Shown piece after piece: positions 1 through 10,400 of a stretch of DNA of 64,000 nucleotides (positions are counted from its first letter, which is position 1; each line of letters starts with the position of its first letter). The position numbers and the translations under genes are program-made. The notes under the pieces are model-generated. The model did not search any database and was not told the DNA's origin. It saw nothing but the letters and a program-made list of their open reading frames with translations. Source of the DNA: Desulfonema magnum (GTDB taxonomy: Bacteria > Desulfobacterota > Desulfobacteria > Desulfobacterales > 4be13); NCBI RefSeq assembly GCF_017377395.1, contig NZ_CP061800.1, positions 4,981,633 to 5,045,632 on the forward strand. Direction: 5' to 3'.

Positions 1-108
1 CGCTGAAGACGGTTTTCCATAAGGCGTGTCCGCGTTTATTTCTTTCGCGTCCTGAAGAATCTGAGGGTCGTCCAGACCTGAGCCGCCAATAAGTCCTATT
101 TTTACCAT
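1..108 (-). CDS. S-methyl-5'-thioadenosine phosphorylase family, 5' end only
   Basis: The first 36 codons of a leftward gene that runs off the window start. The protein opens with [14 protein letters not shown], the glycine-rich phosphate-binding beginning of the PNP/MTAP family, followed by a TPYGKPS stretch that is also typical. These enzymes phosphorolyse methylthioadenosine (methionine salvage) or a related purine nucleoside in the cytoplasm. The ATG at 106-108 is preceded by a purine-rich AAGGAAAGGGGGG leader, which supports the start. Only the N-terminus is visible, so specificity (MTA versus another purine nucleoside) cannot be decided. Confidence 0.75.
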   Translation of the reverse strand, partial: MVKIGLIGGSGLDDPQILQDAKEINADTPYGKPSSA

Positions 109-134
109 CTGTTTTTTTCCCCCTTTCCTTGAGT

Positions 135-433
135 TTATATGAAAGTGTTAGGTGTTAAGTGTTAAGTGTTAGGAAAAAATGCAAAACTTTCATGTTTCGT
201 TGTGAGCGGCAGATCATGGCCGTTTATATGAAAGTGTCAGGTGTTAAGTGTTAAGTGTTAGGAAAAACTACAAAACTTTCATTGTTCGTTGTGACTGGCA
301 GGTCATGCCCGTTTATATGAAAAAGTGTCAGGTGTTAGGTGTTAAGTGTCAGGGTGTTAGGTGTCAGGTGTCAGAAAAAACTGTAAAACTTTCATGTTTC
401 ATTGTGAGCAGACCAATCATAGCTGTTTATAAA
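135..433. repeat. GTGTTAG heptamer element, three tandem copies
   Basis: Three consecutive copies of an 85-100 bp unit. Each begins TTTATATGAAAGTG, continues with 4-7 heptamers of GTGTTAG/GTGTTAA/GTGTCAG type, then AAAACTTTCAT and a conserved box close to TTCGTTGTGAGCGGCAGATC followed by ATG. ATGAAAGT and ACTTTCAT are exact reverse complements, so each unit can fold with the heptamers in the loop. Further copies lie at 9630, 16248, 21848, 33284 and (heptamers only) 23133 and 63095. Short open frames here are made of repeat and are not genes. Confidence 0.85.
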
Positions 434-577
434 ATTTGTTTTTATTCCATATGTCTTACAATTTTGCAAGTGATTTTCTGATGGGGTTGGAAAGTAAGGG
501 GCCCGAGGCTTTTGGCTTATCTGAAAAAAAACAGTTAGAAAAATTCAGACGGGAATTTTTCGCCTGGCCAGCCAATA

Positions 578-747
578 TCAGCAGATGGAAAGATCCCCGA
601 ATGATCTCGTTCCCGCGCTTCGCGTGGGAATGCAGAACAGACGCTTCGCGTCACGAAGCTCCCCATGACACGGGACGCGAAGCGTCCGGAAGGCATTCCC
701 ACGCGAAGCGTGGGAACGAGTGTCTGTCTGAATTTTCCATCTGCTGA
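578..747. repeat. Palindromic element bounded by TCAGCAGATGGAAA inverted repeats, holding a REP
   Basis: TCAGCAGATGGAAA at 578-591 is matched exactly in reverse complement at 734-747. Nested inside at 607-720 is a second palindrome whose arms read GTTCCCGCGCTTCGCGTGGG and its near complement, with an inner GACGCTTCGCGTC hairpin. The same outer ends occur at 12714, 15846, 16567 and 53119, and the inner REP recurs at 44494. No coding function is seen. Confidence 0.8.
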
Positions 748-805
748 ATATCGTGTTCTGCCTCTGACATGCAGCTACAAGAATTTTTTATAAAAAAAGG
801 ATTAT

Positions 806-840
806 AAAAAAGGGGAGTTAATCCCTTTGTTATAACTCCC
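806..840 (-). terminator. Candidate rho-independent terminator
   Basis: On the minus strand GGGAGTTA (833-840) pairs with TAACTCCC (813-820) and is followed by CTTTTTT. It lies about 300 bp downstream of birA and could end the birA transcript. The rest of 748-1142 shows no gene. Confidence 0.5.
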
Positions 841-1142
841 GTTTCTTATATGAAATCCTTGTAGCGAATGCCGCGGCTTTTATGATTTCCCAACTATCCG
901 GAGAACTCCCCGGTTAAATTCTCAACAATCAAAAAACAGGATATGACAGGACAGAACGGACTTGGAAGGAAGAGAACAACCTCATCTCGCAAAAAATATT
1001 ATCTTAGTCATAAAACTACGGCCAGCCCCCCTAATCCGACCGAATGCCTGGGGAGAAGAAGTTCATTCTCTGCAAATTTTTTTGTTTAACAACTGCCTTT
1101 ATTTCGAACGGGCCGGGAATTATTCCGAAAGCCCCTGAGTCT

Positions 1143-1969
<827 letters not shown>

Positions 1970-1973
<4 letters not shown>

Positions 1974-2425
1974 GCATGCCCCCAGGTTTCTATATCTTCG
2001 AGTCCGGAAGCATGTTCACCGAGTTCCACCTGAATTCCGGACAGATTTTTATAAAATTCAATCATGTAAATGATCTTTGAGATAAAAAGACCTCTGACGA
2101 GATAGCCTATGGCAAATCTCTGAGAATCACTCATATTTTCCTGATATAATGACTCAAGAATTTTTGTTATAACAGGAAATATACTGCTATGAATTTCTTT
2201 TTGTGTCGCTGTAAGATCACCGTCTTTCAGGGCTCCCCAGACCGCTGGCACGATATAGACATTTGACTCTGCCAGTAAAATTTCATTATATCTTTTGAAT
2301 ATTGTCAGACAGGTCTCATCCATTACTTTTTCAATTGTTCTGGCAAAAGCGACAACGTCGTCGCTTTCTTTTTTTTTAAATTTTTCTGATTTTCCTAAAA
2401 TTTTTGAAAAAATTTTGCGTATCAT
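1970..2425 (-). CDS. Hypothetical helical protein upstream of birA
   Basis: A 151-residue protein of unknown function, not recognised as a named family. It starts at an ATG with an excellent ribosome site (CAGGAGGATAAAT before ATG). The N-terminus is basic (IRKIFSKILGKSEKFKKKE) and the rest is predicted to be mainly alpha-helical without signal peptide or membrane segment. Its stop overlaps the birA TTG start, so the two are probably co-transcribed and coupled. The last residues (DIETWGHA) end exactly where the heptamer tract begins. Confidence 0.6.
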
Positions 2426-3009
2426 ATTTATCCTCCTGTGAATCAGCTATAATGTTCAATATTGTAAATCTTTGAAATTATTTTTTTATTATATAAAAAA
2501 GCAGGATTGTCCGGACGTTCCGAGCCTTGGGAACCTCAGTCAGGCTTTTGTTTTTGCTGATTATAACGGATTCAGGGGAGGCTCCGATTTCGGGAGACTG
2601 TGCGCAACCTTCCGTTTTCACAGGAAGCCGGACGGACATTCCCGGAAAAAGTCGGTTTCCGGAGAAACAAATATCCTGAATTTCCGGTTCCCGGAACCCC
2701 GTGACGGACAGATTTCACATTCTGACATATAATAATTTCAGAATGTTGTGCCCTCCCCTAAATCCGTTATAATCAGTGTTTTTGCAGTCCTTGTCACGGG
2801 AATTCCTGCGCATTTATGGGTATGTCCCACCTTTTACACAAGGACAGGTTTTATGTGTGAAAGGCGGGACACATCTGTTTTTTTGCCACGAAGGCACGAA
2901 GGCGCGAAGTCTCACTGAGTCTCTTTGCGGTTCCTCTGTGTCTCTGTGTCTTTGCGGCTGATTTTTTCGGATGTGTAAAAGATGGGACACACCCGCATTT
3001 ATTCTTATC
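2426..3009. other. Intergenic, short repeats only
   Basis: No supportable gene. TGTCCCACCTTTTACAC (2824) pairs imperfectly with GTGTGAAAGGCGGGACA (about 2856), with a third related copy near 2968-2990. Between them at 2883-2955 is a GCCACGAAGGCACGAAGG-type dispersed sequence also seen at 49390-49460. Confidence 0.5.
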
Positions 3010-3097
3010 GTTCGATAATCAAATTTTTTTTCTGTCATTCCTGCTCTCTTATGAATACCAGGCTGTCCGGCCGGATCAGAACACCTGATTATCGAGT
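3010..3097. repeat. CACTCGAT-family MITE, diverged copy
   Basis: TTCGATAATCAAATTTTTT followed by TGTCATTCCTGC at the left, and GATTATCGAG at the right. The same arrangement of ends and internal TGTCATTCCTGCGAAAGCAG palindrome is seen at 34822, 40483 and 54850. Confidence 0.6.
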
Positions 3098-3408
3098 ATC
3101 AGAAATGATAAAATCCGAAGCGCAAAAAATTAAAGTAGCTGAACTCTCGATGTTCAAGTGTTTTTCTGCTGACTGACCCTTTGTCGCCTTTCAGACTTTT
3201 ATGCCAATAAAAATTCTTATTCCATAATGTATGGGAAAAAGTCAATGGAAGGAACGAATTTCAGAGGTGAAAATATTTTATTTCTGAAAATAGCGATACA
3301 GCCGATTAAAAAATATCATACTCTGCTTGAAATCTCTTTTATAACATATAAAAAAATATTGTAAATCAGGAAAATCCCCATTTTATCGGAAAAATTCCTT
3401 AAAAAGGC

Positions 3409-3462
3409 ATCTTTTATTTGACAGTTTACACTTTACTGTAAAACAATTTTGTAACCCGGAAA
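3409..3462. repeat. Dispersed AT-rich repeat, inverted copy at 56.8 kb
   Basis: The stretch with CTTTTATTTGACAGTTTACA then CTTTACTGTAAAACAATTTT is reproduced, reverse-complemented and nearly identical, at about 56838-56888. Confidence 0.75.
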
Positions 3463-3473
3463 AAGTGTAAACT

Positions 3474-3620
3474 AAGTACCCGATCAAAAGTTTTTTATAC
3501 ATCTTTTTTTGTGAACTGCGGAGAAACCCGGGCTTTTCCGTCACAGGCGGCGGCTTAATCCGGGAAAAAAGCCGGGTTTCTTTCCCGGGCAAATATTGAA
3601 AACTTATGGTCAGGTACTTA
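3474..3620. repeat. AAGTACCCG element, copy 1 (left of the PKD gene)
   Basis: An approximately 147 bp element starting AAGTACCCGATC and ending with the inverse GGTACTT. The inner part is a GC-rich hairpin (GAAACCCGGGCTTTTCC paired with GGGAAAAAAGCCGGGTTTC). A close direct copy occurs at 9291-9434, so the PKD gene is bracketed by the two. 3621-4081 shows nothing else convincing. Confidence 0.8.
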
Positions 3621-4081
3621 CTTTTCAGCTTTTGTGAAGGATGCCCTTAAAAACAAAAAAATCAGATTGAAAAAAACATTTTTTCACTTTGTAGTTGTGC
3701 GTTCAGGCGGAGTGAGAGCGTCTGAATGCCGAACCGTTAAGGACCTGTTCATTTTTGACCACTGTCTGAGACACTCATATTTCAGTATTAATAATACCGG
3801 ATAGTTATCGCTTCCTTACTAAATTCAGGAGAATCTGAAAATTGCTTGCGTTTTGCATAGATAACTGATAGTATTTGATTATTTTTTATGATTTTAACAA
3901 AATGTCATTTTTTTTCTGTGTACAGAATAAAAAATGAAAATTCTCTCACCCTGTTGAGCGTAAAAAAAGAATATTGTGTCCGACGCGATCCGGATAAAGC
4001 CAAACCGGAGACTGGAACGCCTCCTGTGTGTGTTGAATATAATATTGCGCTCACTGCCAAAGGAGATAAAGGATATCGCGA

Positions 4082-7000
4082 ATGAATAAACTGCCTGGCT
4101 TTTTGTTATGGATGTTAATTATCATCACAACACCCGGGGCTTTTGCCCAGGAAAATATCCTGCTGATTACCTATGGGGCTGATTCCCGAACCATTGAGGG
4201 CGACAATGATCATCAGCAGGAAATTATTATTCGGATTCCTGAGACAGTTAAAGATAATCTTTATGTGCGGATTTTTGATCCTGATGTGGGCGGTGTCCTG
4301 GACGATAAATTCGGATTTCATAAGGGCTTTGATACAAAAACCCGGTTTACACTTTATGGTGCCGGTCAGATCAAAAGTGAAATATTCGCCGCTGATAAGA
4401 CAAAAGACAACTCCTGGCACACGTTTGCCCGGTTTTCGCCGAAAGAGGGTGATCTGAAAGATGGTCATTATTTTTTTAAACTTAGGATTGAGGGGCTGGA
4501 GGGTGATGACGGCAATGTTTTTGACGTTGCAGTAAGTGAATTCCCTGATAAGAACCGAAAACCCGGGGGAGCGGAAATCATCAACTATGAACCGACAATT
4601 CGTCTGCCCAAAGAGGGGGTTTCGGCTGAGATGCGTTTTTTTGTTCCGGAAGATGCTTCCGAACTCACTGTCCGGGGCTTTGACATGGCAGAAGCCAAAG
4701 TCCGTGTCACCACGCCGTTTCGCTCCGGTCTCCGGGTCAGGGCTTCGGGACAGGATGAATGGGCCGACAGTAAAATCGAACTGACAGAAATTGAAAATCA
4801 GCGCATGTTCGGACTGACTTTCACCGGGGGGCGGGAAATCCCCAATGACGCCACTTTTACAATAAGCACTCAGAACGGAGAAAATCTCCCGGTTCAGTTA
4901 CCCATCCCCGTCCCCCAAAAAAACCATCGGCCGGTTCCGCATATCCGCGTAACATATCTTTCAGATTGCTACTCGGTCAGGTTTGATGCTTCAGGATCAA
5001 GAGACAAAGACGGGGACCGCCTCTCCTATTCCTGGGATTTTGGTGACGGAACAACGGATAAAGGTGTCCGCGTCACCCATCGCTATGATGAACAATCTGC
5101 TTTTGAGGTGACACTGGTGGTGACGGATGATTCCGGTCAGGTCGGCAACGCTGCATCTGAAACAGCGAAAATTTATATCAATCAGCCCCCCAGGGCCAAA
5201 GCCGGCAGTCCGCAGGCAGTTAGCGGGCAAATTAATGCTGCCCCGGAACAGGAAATCACTTTTGACGGTTCAGCTTCCGAGGACCCCGATGGTGAAATCA
5301 GATATTATTTTTGGATGTTCGGGGACAGCAAAACCCGATTTGGAAAAAAAGTGACCCATGCTTTTAAAAAACCTGGTAATTATAAAGTCTCACTCCGGGT
5401 TGGAGATAAATCCCAGCGACCCTGTAACAAAGATACCGATACCCTGAATGTGCTGATCAATGCCCGGCCATTTGTGAATATTGGTAAAAACCGAATCGGT
5501 GCCGTGGGGGAAATCCTTCATTTTGATGCTGAAAAGGTTTATGACAGTGATGGTGAAATCATTAAATATTTATGGGAGTTTGGTGATGACACACAAAAAG
5601 AGGGCAAAACAGTCACTCACACCTATGCTGAACCCGGGAACTATACAGTCATCCTGACTGTGGAAGATGATTCCGGTACATTAAACAGTGTTGCTTCGGA
5701 TAAGATCGTTATGGTCACGAATGATCCGCCGGTGGCGGAATTTGAAATCCGAAATTTGAAACTTGAAACTCGGAACCGGGGGACAGCGGGGGAAATAATG
5801 ACCTTTGATGCTTCCACGTCCTTTGACCGGGATGGAAAAATTATTTCCTATTCCTGGGATTTTGGAGACAATAATACATCTGTGGGAAAAAAAGTCACTC
5901 ATGCGTATCAGCAGCCAGGGACCTACCATGTCACGCTGACTGTTGAAGATGACAGCAAAACCTCCTCTTCGGAACACTCGGAAACATTGCCTGTCATCAT
6001 TAATGATCCGCCGGTGGCGAAGTTTGAAACTCGGAATTCGGAACTTGAAACCGGAAACCGGGGCGCTGCCGGGGAAGTCATGACCTTTGACGCGTCCGAA
6101 TCTTTTGACCGGGATGGGGAACTTATTGCTTATTTATGGGACTTTGGCGATAACAGCGAAGGCACAGGGGTAACGGTCACTCATGCGTATCAGCAGCCAG
6201 GGACATATCATGTCAGGCTGACTGTGGAGGATGATTCCGAAACCTCATCGTCCCAACATTCACACTCATTGATCCTTATTGTTAATCATCCGCCCAAGGC
6301 AGACGCAGGACCGGATCAGCTTGTGAGCGCCAGCGCAGTTCAGTTTGACGCCACAGGCTCACAAGACCCGGACGGTGAAATTATCAGTTATCATTGGGAG
6401 TTCGGAGACGGAAGCGCGGCCCCGGACGCTGGCCCGTCACCTGTTCATGTCTATGGAACTCCGGGCGATTATACTGTAAGACTGACTGTGAGCGATGACT
6501 CGGAAACACTCAGCAGCCAGAACAGTGACCACATGAAAGTCATCGTGAATCATAAGCCCATTGCCGATGCAGGCCCGGATCAGACTGGGGTGCCAGGTCA
6601 GCCCGTACATTTTGACGGATCAGCCTCTTTTGACCCGGATGGTCATATCCGCGGATTTCAGTGGAACTTCGGGAACGGCAGCGTGTCTGAAATTTCCAAA
6701 AAACCGATGATATCTCATACCTATACAACCCCGGGCATTTACAATGCCCAGCTTACTGTTCAGGATAACACGGGCCATAAAGAAGCAACAGATACAGATG
6801 ATCTTGTCATTGTCATCAATGCCCCTCCGGTTGCGAAAATTAGTTCCCAATTTCCCATTCTGAATTCTCAGCTGACAGCAGCCCCCGGTCAGCGCATCAC
6901 TTTTGATGGCAAAAGGTCTTATGACCCCGACGGTGAGGTTGCAGAATACCGATGGGATTTCAGTTCATCAGATGCTGAACTCATTGAAACCCTGATGGGA

Positions 7001-9283
7001 CCGGAAGTCAGTAAAGAATATCCTGACCCGGGTATTTACAGCGTTGTTCTCACCGTCAATGATGACAGCATCGCTGAAAATGCCAGATCACAGGATAAGA
7101 TGCTTATTCATATAAACCATTCTCCCGAAGCCAGCACCGGTAAAAATATTGTCACCTGTGACCGAACCATTCATTTTGACGGGTATAATTCCGCGGATGC
7201 GGACGGAGATCCACTGAATTATTCATGGGACTTTGGCGACGGCACACCGCATCAGTCAGGCGGCAGAGTGATTCATACTTATAAAGAAAGCGGAACCTAT
7301 CCTGTTATCCTGACGGTTGACGACGGCAGGAACTTGGAGAACTCAAGGAATGTGGCTGCTTTTACCGTGAGCATAAACCAGGCGCCTGTCGCGGACGCGG
7401 GCGAAGATCAGATGGTTTGCGGGGGGGATGTGGTTCTTTTCAGCGGGGGACGCTCATATGATCCCGAGGGAGGGTTGTTGAAATATCACTGGGATTTTGA
7501 TGACAACACCACCGCGGAAGGGCTGAATCCGACAAAGGTGTTTAAAAAAGGCGGAACCTATCAGGTGACACTGACCATTGAAGATGATTCTGGTTTGGAA
7601 TGCAACCGTTCCTCGGATCAGATGGTTGTCCGGGTGACAGACGCGCCCATAGCTGATGCTGGTAAGGATTTGACGGTCTGTGCGAATACTGAAGTTCATT
7701 TTGACGGCTCAGGCTCATGGGATACAGACGGAGAGGTCAACAGCTTTCTGTGGGATTTTGGCGACGGTGCGACTGGCGGCGGTTCCAAACCTTCTCATAT
7801 CTATACAGAACCGGGGATTTATCCGGTCAAACTTTCCATCACCGGCGATTCCACAGGGCTTTGCGATAATACAGACACTGCCGAGATCACCGTTACCGTT
7901 CATGAATCGCCGCATGCCGTCATCAGCGCACCTTTTCTTGTTCCTGTTCACAAATCCGTTGAATTTGACGGTTCGGCATCTGAGAGTAATGAAGGAAAAA
8001 TTGTGTCATGGAAATGGGATTTCGGAGACGGACATTCAGGAAAAAATGTAAAAACAGCGCATTCCTATCATAAGCCAGGGCGATATCCGGTCAGATTGAC
8101 AATCACAACAGATCCTGAAAATATATGCAATACAGTTACGGCTCACCATATGATTGTTGTCAACGGGCCGCCTGTTGCAAACGCGGACGCTGATAACTTT
8201 GTCGGTGTTAACGAGGTTGTTGTATTTAACGGATCCGGTTCATCTGACAAAGACGGAGCCATTATCAGATATGAATGGGATTTCGGAGACGGAGAAACCG
8301 CGGACGGCGTGGAAGTTCGTCATCGCTATCAGGCAGGGGGACGCTATCTGGTCACGCTTAAAGTTACAGATGACACGGATGCTGAAAATAACTGGGATAC
8401 GGATAACATCCGGGTTGCTGTCAATAACACGCCTCAGGCGGTTATTGAAACTGGAAACTCGGAACTGGAAACTGGAAATTCGGATTTTTGGGCATGCCCT
8501 GGTGAAAAAATTCGATTCAGCGCTGAAAATTCATCTGATCCTGACGGAGATATTTTGAAAAGCAAAACCAGTCATTATTATTGGGATTTCGGGGACGGTC
8601 AAAATGCCGAGGGTCTCAGGGTTTCTCATACATATGAGACTTGGGGAAAATATCTTGTGACGTTAATTGCTGATGATGGCTCAGGGGTCGGCAACAGCCA
8701 AGATGAGGCCAATGAGCGGATTATTGTTAACCACCCGCCTATGGCCGACGGGGGGCCGGACCGGATTGTCTGTCCCAGAGAAACAATCTCTTTTGATGGT
8801 TCGAATTCCACCGATCCTGATAGTAAATCACTTACATATCATTGGGATTTTGGGGACGGAAACACGGCTCAGGGGGCTGAAGCCACGCATGTTTTTGAGA
8901 AACCTGGCTCATACAAGGCATATCTGACGGTTACAGATGACTCCGGAACAGCTTGCGGAACAAGCAAGGATATGATACTTGTCAAAGTGAATGCGGCACC
9001 TGTAGCCGATGCCGGTCCTGATAAGGAGGCTTTTGTCGGCGGCGCTCACGACGCTGTTCTTTTTGACGCAACCGGGTCCTACGATCCTGATGGCGATCCT
9101 CTGGCCTGTTACTGGGATTTTGGCGATGGTACGCATGAAACCGGGGTCAGAGTGTTCCATACATATGTTCAGCCAGGTACTTACACCGTCCGTGTGCGGG
9201 TGAGGGACAGTGTGAAAACCAGTTGCAGTGAAGTCCGGGATCAGCTGACCGTAACTGTCAGGCAAAGGGAAAATGTTCAATAG
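4082..9283 (+). CDS. Giant secreted protein with 16 PKD domains
   Basis: A 1733-residue protein with a clear signal peptide (MNKLPGFLLWMLIIITTPGAFAQ), so it is exported. Residues about 25-285 form a non-PKD N-terminal region of unknown fold. From about 287 to the end there are 16 consecutive PKD (polycystic-kidney-disease, Ig-like beta sandwich) repeats of about 90 residues, each with a DGS(A/G)S.DPDG motif and a WDFGDG core. PKD arrays usually serve as extracellular spacers or adhesion surfaces; no enzyme domain, sorting signal or C-terminal anchor is visible. Start supported by AAAGGA eight bases before ATG. Domains 4, 5 and 14 carry LETGN-type heptamer insertions after the first strand, and domain 8 carries an SQFPILNSQL insertion at the same place. 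It is flanked by direct repeats at 3474 and 9291. Confidence 0.9.
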   Translation: MNKLPGFLLWMLIIITTPGAFAQENILLITYGADSRTIEGDNDHQQEIIIRIPETVKDNLYVRIFDPDVGGVLDDKFGFHKGFDTKTRFTLYGAGQIKSEIFAADKTKDNSWHTFARFSPKEGDLKDGHYFFKLRIEGLEGDDGNVFDVAVSEFPDKNRKPGGAEIINYEPTIRLPKEGVSAEMRFFVPEDASELTVRGFDMAEAKVRVTTPFRSGLRVRASGQDEWADSKIELTEIENQRMFGLTFTGGREIPNDATFTISTQNGENLPVQLPIPVPQKNHRPVPHIRVTYLSDCYSVRFDASGSRDKDGDRLSYSWDFGDGTTDKGVRVTHRYDEQSAFEVTLVVTDDSGQVGNAASETAKIYINQPPRAKAGSPQAVSGQINAAPEQEITFDGSASEDPDGEIRYYFWMFGDSKTRFGKKVTHAFKKPGNYKVSLRVGDKSQRPCNKDTDTLNVLINARPFVNIGKNRIGAVGEILHFDAEKVYDSDGEIIKYLWEFGDDTQKEGKTVTHTYAEPGNYTVILTVEDDSGTLNSVASDKIVMVTNDPPVAEFEIRNLKLETRNRGTAGEIMTFDASTSFDRDGKIISYSWDFGDNNTSVGKKVTHAYQQPGTYHVTLTVEDDSKTSSSEHSETLPVIINDPPVAKFETRNSELETGNRGAAGEVMTFDASESFDRDGELIAYLWDFGDNSEGTGVTVTHAYQQPGTYHVRLTVEDDSETSSSQHSHSLILIVNHPPKADAGPDQLVSASAVQFDATGSQDPDGEIISYHWEFGDGSAAPDAGPSPVHVYGTPGDYTVRLTVSDDSETLSSQNSDHMKVIVNHKPIADAGPDQTGVPGQPVHFDGSASFDPDGHIRGFQWNFGNGSVSEISKKPMISHTYTTPGIYNAQLTVQDNTGHKEATDTDDLVIVINAPPVAKISSQFPILNSQLTAAPGQRITFDGKRSYDPDGEVAEYRWDFSSSDAELIETLMGPEVSKEYPDPGIYSVVLTVNDDSIAENARSQDKMLIHINHSPEASTGKNIVTCDRTIHFDGYNSADADGDPLNYSWDFGDGTPHQSGGRVIHTYKESGTYPVILTVDDGRNLENSRNVAAFTVSINQAPVADAGEDQMVCGGDVVLFSGGRSYDPEGGLLKYHWDFDDNTTAEGLNPTKVFKKGGTYQVTLTIEDDSGLECNRSSDQMVVRVTDAPIADAGKDLTVCANTEVHFDGSGSWDTDGEVNSFLWDFGDGATGGGSKPSHIYTEPGIYPVKLSITGDSTGLCDNTDTAEITVTVHESPHAVISAPFLVPVHKSVEFDGSASESNEGKIVSWKWDFGDGHSGKNVKTAHSYHKPGRYPVRLTITTDPENICNTVTAHHMIVVNGPPVANADADNFVGVNEVVVFNGSGSSDKDGAIIRYEWDFGDGETADGVEVRHRYQAGGRYLVTLKVTDDTDAENNWDTDNIRVAVNNTPQAVIETGNSELETGNSDFWACPGEKIRFSAENSSDPDGDILKSKTSHYYWDFGDGQNAEGLRVSHTYETWGKYLVTLIADDGSGVGNSQDEANERIIVNHPPMADGGPDRIVCPRETISFDGSNSTDPDSKSLTYHWDFGDGNTAQGAEATHVFEKPGSYKAYLTVTDDSGTACGTSKDMILVKVNAAPVADAGPDKEAFVGGAHDAVLFDATGSYDPDGDPLACYWDFGDGTHETGVRVFHTYVQPGTYTVRVRVRDSVKTSCSEVRDQLTVTVRQRENVQ

Positions 9284-9290
9284 TTCACAT

Positions 9291-9434
9291 AAGTACCCGA
9301 TCAAGAGTTTTTTATACATCTTGTTTTCTGCGAACCGCGGAAAAACCCGGGTTTTTCCTTCAGGGGCGGCGGATCATTCCGGAAAAAAAGCCGGGTTTCT
9401 TCTCCGGGCAGCTATCGGAAACTTATGGTTAGGG
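9291..9434. repeat. AAGTACCCG element, copy 2 (right of the PKD gene)
   Basis: Direct copy of 3474-3620, beginning eight bases after the PKD stop codon and sharing the CCGGGTTTC hairpin and the AACTTATGGT right end. The hairpin could also act as a terminator for the PKD transcript. Confidence 0.8.
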
Positions 9435-9470
9435 ATTTCCCCAAAAATAAAATACCCGAATACCCGGGAT

Positions 9471-9502
9471 GTAGGGTGGGTGAAGCGAAGCGTAACCCAC
9501 CG
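9471..9502. repeat. Half of the GTAGGGTGGGTG palindrome
   Basis: GTAGGGTGGGTGAAGCGAAG then CGTAACCCACC is one arm of the palindrome found complete at 56724-56791. The following 9503-9600 has loose repeats of GGCTCAGGGCATGG and a CCTGAGCTTGTCGAAGG motif also seen inside cobN at 40701. Confidence 0.7.
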
Positions 9503-9629
9503 CACTCAGGGCAGGCGGCTCAGGGCACGGAGGCTCAGGGCATGGTTGCTCAGGGCATGGCTGACATGCGTTCCCTGAGCTTGTCGAAGGGGGAACAGAG
9601 ACGAACAAAAAATAATGGCGAAAAGTGGT

Positions 9630-9700
9630 GTACTGGTCATGGCCTGTCAGTCACAATGAATGATGAAAATTTTATAATTTTTCATAGTAGTTAACACTTC
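9630..9700. repeat. Diverged, inverted heptamer-element box
   Basis: GGTCATGGCCTGTCAGTCAC then AATGAATGATGAAAATTTTATAA resembles the reverse complement of the conserved 3' box of the GTGTTAG elements and of the copy at 33455-33510. Heptamers are almost lost. Confidence 0.5.
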
Positions 9701-9753
9701 AAATTAAAAATATTTTTTTTAAAACTGACTCCGCGAATATGAAATCTGAAAAA

Positions 9754-9782
9754 TTGTCAAATTGAAAGTCACAAATTATGAC
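9754..9782 (+). promoter_or_regulatory. Possible sigma70-type promoter for the PilZ gene
   Basis: TTGTCA, 17 bases, TATGAC, located about 110 bases before the PilZ start. The match is moderate and the region is AT-rich, so chance is a serious alternative. Confidence 0.3.
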
Positions 9783-9889
9783 TGTCAGTGGTATATTATA
9801 TATAAATGGTCATGACTTGCCATTTATAATGGAACATTATTGTAAAAAAGTCGTGATCATTTCAAAAACAGATTTGGTGACGGAGGAAA

Positions 9890-10288
9890 ATGATAATGGG
9901 CCAATTACAGCAAAATAATGATAAGCGTACATTTTTACGAACTTCCAGAGAAGTTTTTGCCGAAGTAAAAAAATTTTCTTCGCCCCCCGAAGAACCGGGA
10001 GAAAAAGGGATGAGCAGGGATATAAGCGGAGGCGGAATGTGTCTGACTGTTTCTGCTCCATATGAGCCGGAAACCGGGGTCCGTTTAAAATTTAACATAC
10101 CTGCCCGGCAGAGCCATAAAAAGCAATTGTCATCCCCTTTGGTCATTATTGGGAAAGTGGCCTGGTGTCGGGAACGTCCGGGGGATTCAGGCTATGATAT
10201 CGGAATTGAGTTCAGACCTCGCAGCTTTGCAGATGCTAAAAAAATATATTCAACCTTATATCCTTATGTTATGTCGCTTATCTCATAA
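9890..10288 (+). CDS. PilZ-domain protein, probable cyclic-di-GMP receptor
   Basis: A 132-residue single-domain protein. The PilZ c-di-GMP signature is visible as KRTFLR (RxxxR-like, about residue 13) and DISGGGM (D/NxSxxG, about 44), followed by beta-strands ending in YDIGIEF. PilZ proteins bind c-di-GMP and adjust motility, polysaccharide synthesis or adhesion. GGAGG at 9881 precedes ATG 9890; a second in-frame ATG at 9896 is a possible alternative. Its neighbours (an adhesin-like PKD protein and a TPR-sulfotransferase) would suit a surface-related role, but this is inference. Confidence 0.82.
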   Translation: MIMGQLQQNNDKRTFLRTSREVFAEVKKFSSPPEEPGEKGMSRDISGGGMCLTVSAPYEPETGVRLKFNIPARQSHKKQLSSPLVIIGKVAWCRERPGDSGYDIGIEFRPRSFADAKKIYSTLYPYVMSLIS

Positions 10289-10400
10289 TCTGAGACATTC
10301 ATAGCATGGGTTCGGTTAAACAGAATCTTCAGAAGGTTGCCTTGTATTGTATTTGAAAATCACCCCATTTAATTTTTTTAATCAGGAGACCAACCTGCGG

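Noticed and set aside
248-481. 77-residue frame in the first kilobase
   Set aside because: Composed of GTGTCAG heptamer elements.
436-747. 103-residue frame (FPRFAWECRTDASRHE)
   Set aside because: Its second half is the REP palindrome; the same peptide type arises at 44435-44638. No ribosome site.
3888-4085. 65-residue frame ending ATGA on the PKD gene start
   Set aside because: The overlap is suggestive of coupling, but there is no ribosome site, no recognisable domain and atypical composition.
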